This document shows positions 6,520 to 10,407 of a stretch of 10,407 bases of DNA, one piece after another. The notes below the pieces were generated by a model. That model was not told where the DNA came from. It saw only the letters and a list, made by a program, of their open reading frames with translations, and did not search any database. Where the stretch lies: NCBI GenBank assembly GCA_945867725.1, contig CAMBJI010000046.1:1-10407 (forward strand). Reading direction: 5' to 3'. Every line of letters begins with the position of its first letter. The stretch's first letter is position 1. Origin of the DNA: Bordetella parapertussis. GTDB taxonomy: Bacteria; Pseudomonadota; Gammaproteobacteria; Burkholderiales; Burkholderiaceae_D. The translations under genes and the position numbers were made by a program.

Positions 6520-6735
6520 AATCAGATCCCCGTAAAAGATGCAGTTTGCCAGATTACGCATTCCCTTATCTCAAATTTATACGAAACTGGACACGCGAGG
6601 TGGGTTATCTCCGCGTCAAGGTTCAGCATTGCGTGGTGCGCCGAATGCCGGCGGGCTGAGATCATGCCCAAAAATGCGGCTGCCGCCACCTTCTGCGACA
6701 ATAAGAAAATTATTATCTCGCTGAGCCTGCCCACC
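6520..6735. other. divergent intergenic region between methyltransferase and adhesin-E-like genes
   Basis: This 216-bp region must hold promoters for both directions. The minus-strand ribosome site GGGGA (6531-6527) of the methyltransferase is clear. On the plus side no good Shine-Dalgarno site precedes ATG 6736. A short imperfect hairpin can be drawn from GCATTGCG (6627-6634) to CGC..AATGC. I could not assign convincing -35/-10 pairs. Confidence 0.4.
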
Positions 6736-7125
6736 ATGAAAAAATGGTTTTATCTCTGCGCCTATTTGATCGCAACGCCAGCTTTCGCAGAAAACTGGGT
6801 GCAATATGCGGAAATCAATGAGGTTATCCGGTACTACGACAAACTTCGCATGGTGAATATGAGCGGTAACGCTTTCATCTGGGATTTACATGACCTGCGA
6901 ACGCCGGTGACTGATGCATCGGGCAAGGCCTACCGGTCGGTACTTTACCCAACCGAATTCAGCTGCCGAAAACACCAGCGGCGGACCTTGAGCACCCATA
7001 AAATGTCAGACGCCATGGGTGCCGGAACGCTGATCACGGAACAGAACATGGTGAGTGGCTGGGTTGATGTCGTGCCGCAAACGCCAGACGATCATTTAAT
7101 GCGAGCCGTATGCGAAAGCCAGTAA
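6736..7125 (+). CDS. small exported protein, surface-adhesin protein E-like
   Basis: 129-aa protein with a clear Sec signal peptide, MKKWFYLCAYLIATPAFA (1-18), cleaved before ENW. The mature part has the pattern of the surface-adhesin protein E-like family common in proteobacteria: an early Trp, a YYDK element (33-36), a FIWDLHDL strand (48-54), a KAYRSVLYPTEFSC segment with Cys77, a GWVDVVP element (108-114), and Cys126 near the C-terminus that can pair with Cys77. The function of most members is unknown, and an adhesion role should not be assumed. The frame is open upstream to 6412, but that part lies antisense to the methyltransferase signal peptide; the signal sequence fixes the start at ATG 6736. 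It ends 37 bp before the MAPEG gene on the same strand. Confidence 0.8.
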   Translation: MKKWFYLCAYLIATPAFAENWVQYAEINEVIRYYDKLRMVNMSGNAFIWDLHDLRTPVTDASGKAYRSVLYPTEFSCRKHQRRTLSTHKMSDAMGAGTLITEQNMVSGWVDVVPQTPDDHLMRAVCESQ

Positions 7126-7162
7126 ACTCAGTGCACTCTTCTGAAAATTTCAATTTATTCCC

Positions 7163-7564
7163 ATGAATGCTTATCCGCTGACTTCCCTCATTACGCTGCT
7201 CACTGTTTTGCTGATGTTCATTACGACAGTTATCGTTGGCAAAGCGCGCGTCAAATACGCCATCATGGCGCCAGCAACGTCGGGTCATGAGATGTTCGAT
7301 CGTGCTTATCGCGTACAGATGAATACGATGGAAGCTGCACTAATGATGCTGCCCGCGCTGTGGATCTATGCGGCCTTCAACGGCGAGATCGGTGCCTTTG
7401 CGATGGGCGTGATCTGGCTCCTCGGTCGCGCATGGTACGCGCAGGCTTATCTAACGAATCCTGCAAGACGAGGTCCGGGTTTTGGTATTGCCTTAGTCAC
7501 GCTCGCCGGTTTGTGGTTTGGTGCGCTGATGGGGCTGGCTCTGCGAGGCGTGCTGCTGTTCTGA
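7163..7564 (+). CDS. MAPEG family membrane protein
   Basis: 133-aa inner-membrane protein of the MAPEG family (membrane-associated proteins in eicosanoid and glutathione metabolism). It has four hydrophobic segments at about 5-26, 57-73, 76-96 and 106-131. The family signature is present: FDRAYRVQMNTMEAAL (45-60) with the conserved Arg50, Asn54 and Glu57, and a second conserved stretch RAWYAQAYLTNPARRGPGFG (89-108). Some family members conjugate glutathione, but bacterial ones are mostly uncharacterised, so only the family is called. The start has no clear Shine-Dalgarno site. The stop (TGA 7562-7564) abuts the stop of the opposite-strand SDR gene with no base between them. The gene may be co-transcribed with the adhesin-E-like gene upstream. 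Confidence 0.87.
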   Translation: MNAYPLTSLITLLTVLLMFITTVIVGKARVKYAIMAPATSGHEMFDRAYRVQMNTMEAALMMLPALWIYAAFNGEIGAFAMGVIWLLGRAWYAQAYLTNPARRGPGFGIALVTLAGLWFGALMGLALRGVLLF

Positions 7565-8320
7565 CTATCCGCGCCCCACATAGGGCATGGTTGTCGCCAT
7601 GATCGTCATAAACAGGATATTGCTCTCCACCGGTAGATCGGCGATGTTTACTATCGCCTGCCCAACGTGGTCGACATCCATCGTCGGCTCTGCCTTTAGT
7701 GACCCATCCGCCTGAATCACACCTTTGCTGATCACCTGTGTCATTTCTGTAGCTGCATTGCCGATATCAATTTGGCTGCAAGCGATGCGGTCCGCGCGAC
7801 CGTCGAGTGCGATCGATTTGGTTAGTCCGGTAATTGCATGTTTGGTGGCAGTGTAGGGCGCGGAAAAGGGCCGTGGCGTATTGGCTGAGATTGATCCGTT
7901 GTTAATGATGCGCCCACCTTTGGGTGACTGTGCTTTCATCATGCGCATCGCTTCTTGCGCGCACAAAAAAGAACCTGTCAGGTTGGCATTCACGACATTC
8001 ATCCACTGCGCGTAGCTCAGCTCTTCCATAGGCATCGGTGGAGATGCAGTGCCCGCGTTATTAAATAGCACATCGATGCGGCCAAATTTTTCTTTAAGAC
8101 TGGCAAACAGTTGTTTCACACTGTCGGGATCGCCGACATCACTGGTCACCGCCAGCGCGTTTACATCCGTGCCGCCGATGTCCTTGAGTGCCGCCTGGAG
8201 CTTGTCGAGATTGCGGCCGGTGATCACGACCTGATAACCCGCTTGCAGTAAAGCTTTTGCAGCAGCCTTGCCGATGCCGGTGCCTCCGCCAGTAACCAGT
8301 GCGACGCGATGAGAATTCAT
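7565..8320 (-). CDS. short-chain dehydrogenase/reductase (SDR)
   Basis: 251-aa classical SDR oxidoreductase, cytoplasmic and NAD(P)-dependent. The cofactor motif is TGGGTGIG (10-17), followed by Arg36 and Asn37 after the second strand (VVITGRN), which slightly favours NADP. NNAG lies at 87-90, and the catalytic set is Ser143 with Tyr156 and Lys160 (YTATK), plus Asn113 (NANL). Length is normal for the family. The substrate cannot be read from sequence. The ATG at 8320 lacks a strong ribosome site. A tandem 13-bp repeat lies 19-44 bp upstream of it. The gene is divergent from the MDR oxidoreductase, suggesting joint control, and is tail-to-tail with the MAPEG gene. Confidence 0.9.
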   Translation of the reverse strand: MNSHRVALVTGGGTGIGKAAAKALLQAGYQVVITGRNLDKLQAALKDIGGTDVNALAVTSDVGDPDSVKQLFASLKEKFGRIDVLFNNAGTASPPMPMEELSYAQWMNVVNANLTGSFLCAQEAMRMMKAQSPKGGRIINNGSISANTPRPFSAPYTATKHAITGLTKSIALDGRADRIACSQIDIGNAATEMTQVISKGVIQADGSLKAEPTMDVDHVGQAIVNIADLPVESNILFMTIMATTMPYVGRG

Positions 8321-8338
8321 GAGCTAGTCTCGTTTTAT

Positions 8339-8364
8339 TGTGATTGCCAATTGTGATTACCAAT
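8339..8364. repeat. tandem 13-bp direct repeat upstream of the SDR gene
   Basis: TGTGATTGCCAAT (8339-8351) is followed immediately by TGTGATTACCAAT (8352-8364), differing at one base. Read toward the SDR gene, the units are ATTGGTAATCACA and ATTGGCAATCACA, lying 19-44 bp before the ATG. Confidence 0.75.
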
Positions 8365-8475
8365 GCAGAGCGCGTGTAGCGATAGTGAACCTGCTTTGCT
8401 ATCCTCGCCTGTGAGCGTCTTGCAGACGTCTCGCTAACCTTCAGACAGATTAATCTTACCACTCGCGCAAGTGGC

Positions 8476-8504
8476 TTCCGGTATCGGAACAGATATCTGA
8501 TACC
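8476..8504. repeat. nested inverted repeats upstream of the MDR gene
   Basis: GGTATCGGA (8480-8488) and TCTGATACC (8496-8504) form 9-nt arms with one mismatch around a 7-nt spacer. A second dyad, TTCCG-GTAT-CGGAA (8476-8489), overlaps the left arm, and the self-complementary AGATATCT (8491-8498) lies in the centre. The element is 50 bp upstream of the MDR start, a fitting place for a repressor or activator. Confidence 0.6.
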
Positions 8505-8553
8505 TTCCACTGTAAACGTCGTGTTCTACCGTTAAAAACTAAACAATAAAATC

Positions 8554-9567
8554 ATGTCCACTCTCGTTAACCGTCAGGTGATTCTCTCCAGCCGTCCCGA
8601 AGGCATTCCGCAAGCTGAGCATTTTCGTATTGTGGAGACCGCCATGCCGCAGCCGCAGTCGGGTCAGGTGTTAATACGCAATCACTTTCTAGCCGTCGAG
8701 CCGGCCATGCGTGGCTGGGTGAATGCGGTGGCTAATTACTCGCAACCCGTTGGTATCGGTGAAGTGATGCGTTCCTTTGCTGCAGGCGAAATCATCGCCT
8801 CCGAGGACTCGCAATGGCCGGTGGGTACGCGTGTGACCGGCATGTTCGGCTGGCAGGATTACGCAGCGGTCGATGTGAGCACGATTGACTACCGCGTTGA
8901 TCAGGCGGATCTGCCTTTGTCGACCTCGCTGGGGGTACTTGGCATTAATGGTATCACGGCGCACTACGGGCTAATGCGCATTGGTGAGCCTAAATCAGGC
9001 GAGACCGTGCTGGTGTCGACGGGCGCGGGTGCGGTGGGTTCTTGCGTGGGGCAGATCGCACGTCTTCATGGTTGCCAGACCGTCGCGATTACGGGTGGTG
9101 AGGCTAAGCGTCAGTTGTGCGTCGATCGCTTTCAATATGACAGTGCTGTCGATTACAAGCGCGAGCATTTTGTCGAACAATTGGCGGCAGCGTGTCCGAA
9201 TGGCGTGGACATTTATTTCGACAATACATCGGGCAGCATCAGCGATGCAGTGATGCCGCATCTGAACGTGGGCGCACGCGTGATCATTTGCGGCACTGCT
9301 TCCATCGCCAACTGGAATCCCACGCCACTCGGTCCTCGCGTGGAACGCCAGCTGCTGGTCAAGCGGGTCCGTATGCAGGGCTTCGTGATTCTTGATCATA
9401 GAGATCACTACGCTGCCGCGCGCGTTGATCTGGCTGAGTGGGTGCGACGAGGTCTCATCCGTTATGAAGAGGACGTACTCGATGGTATCGGCCGTGCCCC
9501 GGATGCGATCGCCGGACTTTATCGGGGTGAAAATCTGGGTCGGCGGCTGATTCGAGTTATCGACTAA
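8554..9567 (+). CDS. zinc-independent NADP-dependent MDR oxidoreductase (CurA/LTB4 dehydrogenase-like)
   Basis: 337-aa medium-chain dehydrogenase/reductase that probably reduces the double bond of alpha,beta-unsaturated carbonyl compounds with NADPH in the cytoplasm. The N-terminal catalytic domain includes NHFLAVEPAMRGWVN (43-57), where AVEPAMRGW corresponds to the family's typical S.DPYMRG motif. It lacks the Cys/His zinc ligands of alcohol dehydrogenases. The Rossmann domain has the glycine motif GAGAVGS (157-163). DIYFDNTSG (219-227) matches the family's YFDNVGG element, and the C-terminus carries GRAPDAIAGLYRGENLGRRL (312-331), like the usual AF..L..G.N.GK. The length is typical. The ATG lacks a clear Shine-Dalgarno site, but the N-terminal RQVILSSRPEG (7-17) is the normal beginning of this family. 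The gene is divergent from the SDR gene. Physiological substrate unknown. Confidence 0.9.
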   Translation: MSTLVNRQVILSSRPEGIPQAEHFRIVETAMPQPQSGQVLIRNHFLAVEPAMRGWVNAVANYSQPVGIGEVMRSFAAGEIIASEDSQWPVGTRVTGMFGWQDYAAVDVSTIDYRVDQADLPLSTSLGVLGINGITAHYGLMRIGEPKSGETVLVSTGAGAVGSCVGQIARLHGCQTVAITGGEAKRQLCVDRFQYDSAVDYKREHFVEQLAAACPNGVDIYFDNTSGSISDAVMPHLNVGARVIICGTASIANWNPTPLGPRVERQLLVKRVRMQGFVILDHRDHYAAARVDLAEWVRRGLIRYEEDVLDGIGRAPDAIAGLYRGENLGRRLIRVID

Positions 9568-9805
9568 ATAATCCTAACCAGGCAAGGCAGTGGGGCCCTT
9601 GCAGATCGGGTGGCAAAATCTTTATTTGCCTTGCTCCCGCGGGGCGTGACTCAGTCCCCCGAACCTGAACGCTGGGTTTTTGTCCCCGCACGATCTCACC
9701 ACTCCGGAAACGTAGTATCTATGCCGCTTTTCGTCGTAATGAGCATTCGGTCGGGCCAATTGCGGTCAGTTCATGGATCGGCGTAGGGTGATTGTTAAGA
9801 AAATC

Positions 9806-9851
9806 TGAACTCATAGTAAAGAAATATTTATTTTTCCTTAAATGAACTCAT
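9806..9851 (+). repeat. TGAACTCAT direct repeats in the glyA upstream region
   Basis: TGAACTCAT occurs at 9806-9814 and 9843-9851, 37 bp apart and either side of an AT-rich block. The related AGTTCAT, the reverse complement of ATGAACT, occurs at 9768-9774. They could be regulator half-sites; this is inference only. Confidence 0.4.
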
Positions 9852-9889
9852 CAGTACAGTTAGCGCCTGAATAGTATTGGCGGCCCGTC

Positions 9890-9922
9890 AAGGCGCCCTT
9901 GCACCTTTGCAAACGGCGCTTT
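9890..9922 (+). promoter_or_regulatory. glyA leader hairpin
   Basis: AAGGCGCC (9890-9897) pairs with GGCGCTTT (9915-9922) with one G-U pair. Inside it, TTGCA (9899-9903) pairs with TGCAA (9908-9912) around a CCTT loop, leaving only C9898 opposite AC unpaired. The right arm can instead fold locally as GGCG-CTTT-CGCC (9915-9926). The hairpin ends 21 nt before the glyA ribosome site. It does not match a riboswitch class I can name. Confidence 0.5.
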
Positions 9923-9942
9923 CGCCCGCACCAGACCCCAAT

Positions 9943-9948
9943 AGGAGA
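9943..9948 (+). promoter_or_regulatory. ribosome binding site of glyA
   Basis: AGGAGA lies 6-7 nt before the ATG at 9955. It fixes the start, which gives the protein an N-terminus about ten residues longer than E. coli GlyA. Confidence 0.8.
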
Positions 9949-9954
9949 ATCAAT

Positions 9955-10407
9955 ATGCTCACTCGAGTCAGTCCCGCCACCTGCGCGTTTCCGGATCATT
10001 TGGATTTATCGCAGAGCGACCCCGCGCTTTGGGCCGCTATACAGCAAGAGGCGACTCGCCAGGAAGATCATATTGAATTGATCGCATCTGAAAATTACAC
10101 CAGCCCGGCAGTCATGCAGGCGCAGGGTTCGGTGCTTACCAATAAATACGCCGAGGGTTATCCCGGCAAGCGCTACTACGGTGGCTGCGAGTATGTCGAT
10201 ATTGTTGAGCAGCTTTGTATTGACCGACTGAAAGAACTCTACGGCGCGAATTTCGCCAACGTGCAAGCGAACTCAGGTTCACAAGCCAATCAAGCGGTGT
10301 TTCTTGCCTTGCTCAATCCTGGTGACACCATCATGGGCATGTCGCTGGCCGAAGGCGGTCACCTCACGCACGGCATGCATCTGAACATGAGCGGCAAATG
10401 GTTCAAC
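9955..10407 (+). CDS. glyA: serine hydroxymethyltransferase, 3' truncated by window end
   Basis: First 151 codons of GlyA, the cytoplasmic PLP enzyme that interconverts serine plus tetrahydrofolate with glycine plus 5,10-methylene-tetrahydrofolate and so feeds one-carbon metabolism. Highly conserved blocks are present: [20 protein letters not shown] (39-58), [20 protein letters not shown] (61-80), VDIVEQL (81-87), the phosphate-binding SGSQAN (107-112), and [10 protein letters not shown] (131-140) with the His136 that stacks on the PLP ring. The PLP lysine lies beyond the window. The N-terminus ([20 protein letters not shown]) is about ten residues longer than in E. coli and not conserved. 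The upstream start is supported by AGGAGA at good spacing. The frame is open to the last base of the window. Confidence 0.97.
   Translation, partial: MLTRVSPATCAFPDHLDLSQSDPALWAAIQQEATRQEDHIELIASENYTSPAVMQAQGSVLTNKYAEGYPGKRYYGGCEYVDIVEQLCIDRLKELYGANFANVQANSGSQANQAVFLALLNPGDTIMGMSLAEGGHLTHGMHLNMSGKWFN

Larger units (their letters stand above)
8321..8553. promoter_or_regulatory. shared divergent control region of the SDR and MDR genes
   Basis: This 233-bp region separates two divergently transcribed oxidoreductase genes. It contains a tandem direct repeat near the SDR start (8339-8364), small dyads CGTCT-TGC-AGACG (8416-8428) and CCACT-CGCGCA-AGTGG (8459-8474), and a larger dyad at 8480-8504 near the MDR gene. 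Neither gene has a clear Shine-Dalgarno site. No confident -35/-10 pair was found. The density of symmetric elements suggests operators, but no regulator gene is in the window. Confidence 0.5.
9568..9954 (+). other. 387-bp intergenic region, glyA upstream region
   Basis: No coding region is apparent. Near the MDR end, GCAAGGCA (9582-9589) is complementary to TGCCTTGC (9627-9634), and GCAAGG (9582-9587) is also complementary to CCTTGC (9597-9602). Neither is followed by a T tract, so a canonical terminator is not supported. The middle is AT-rich (about 9788-9850) and is the likely promoter area, flanked by two copies of TGAACTCAT (9806-9814, 9843-9851). A stable hairpin (9890-9922) and the ribosome site AGGAGA complete the glyA leader. 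Confidence 0.55.

Noticed and set aside
6520..6561. Longer start for the methyltransferase (14 extra residues)
   Set aside because: The ribosome site GGGGA and the signal peptide both fit ATG 6519.
6412..6735. Upstream extension of the adhesin-E-like gene in the same frame
   Set aside because: It is antisense to the methyltransferase 5' end, and the real start is fixed by the signal peptide beginning at 6736.
8339..8364. CRP site suggested by TGTGA
   Set aside because: The TGTGA units are in direct, not inverted, orientation; TGTGA-N6-TCACA is absent.
9582..9634. Terminator after the MDR gene (GCAAGGCA/TGCCTTGC)
   Set aside because: Stems exist but no T tract follows either of the possible hairpins.
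9568..9954. Glycine or THF riboswitch before glyA
   Set aside because: The conserved core sequences of those riboswitches could not be found; only a simple hairpin is supported.

Overview
The window looks like chromosome of a betaproteobacterium-like organism with moderate GC. The evidence is the start of a proteobacterial-type glyA, a SoxC/SoxD pair with a short monoheme SoxD, and the general gene style. The genus cannot be fixed from the sequence alone. No rRNA, tRNA, insertion sequence or CRISPR array is visible.

Layout. (1) 3-1169 (+): a MetE-like, zinc-dependent methyltransferase whose start lies before the window. (2) 1216-1260: a bidirectional terminator hairpin between this gene and the convergent one. 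(3) 3241-1259 (-): a two-gene locus with a CesT-like type III secretion chaperone (130 aa) followed 18 bp later by a 523-aa protein with the build of a secreted effector. The locus is AT-rich at its 5' end, unlike its neighbours, and no secretion apparatus gene is present. (4) 6519-3494 (-): an apparent operon of a periplasmic-type SAM methyltransferase, SoxC (molybdopterin sulfane/sulfite dehydrogenase) and SoxD (cytochrome c). (5) 6736-7564 (+): a small exported protein of the surface-adhesin E type and a MAPEG membrane protein. (6) 8320-7565 (-) and 8554-9567 (+): a divergent pair, an SDR oxidoreductase and a zinc-free MDR oxidoreductase of the CurA/LTB4-dehydrogenase type, sharing a 233-bp control region rich in repeats. 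(7) 9955-10407 (+): the first 151 codons of glyA, behind a 387-bp leader that contains a strong hairpin close to the ribosome binding site.

The most interesting part is the chaperone-effector pair. The chaperone has CesT-family architecture. The downstream protein has a disordered Ser/Thr/Lys-rich N-terminus, a duplicated EKPFSxxxL motif in the expected chaperone-binding zone, and a central region with His240 followed by the protein's only cysteine, Cys355. That His-before-Cys order suggests a circularly permuted papain-like enzyme (the LRAT/YiiX/RID/IcsB-BopA type of fold). This is inference from order and local sequence, not a proven homology.
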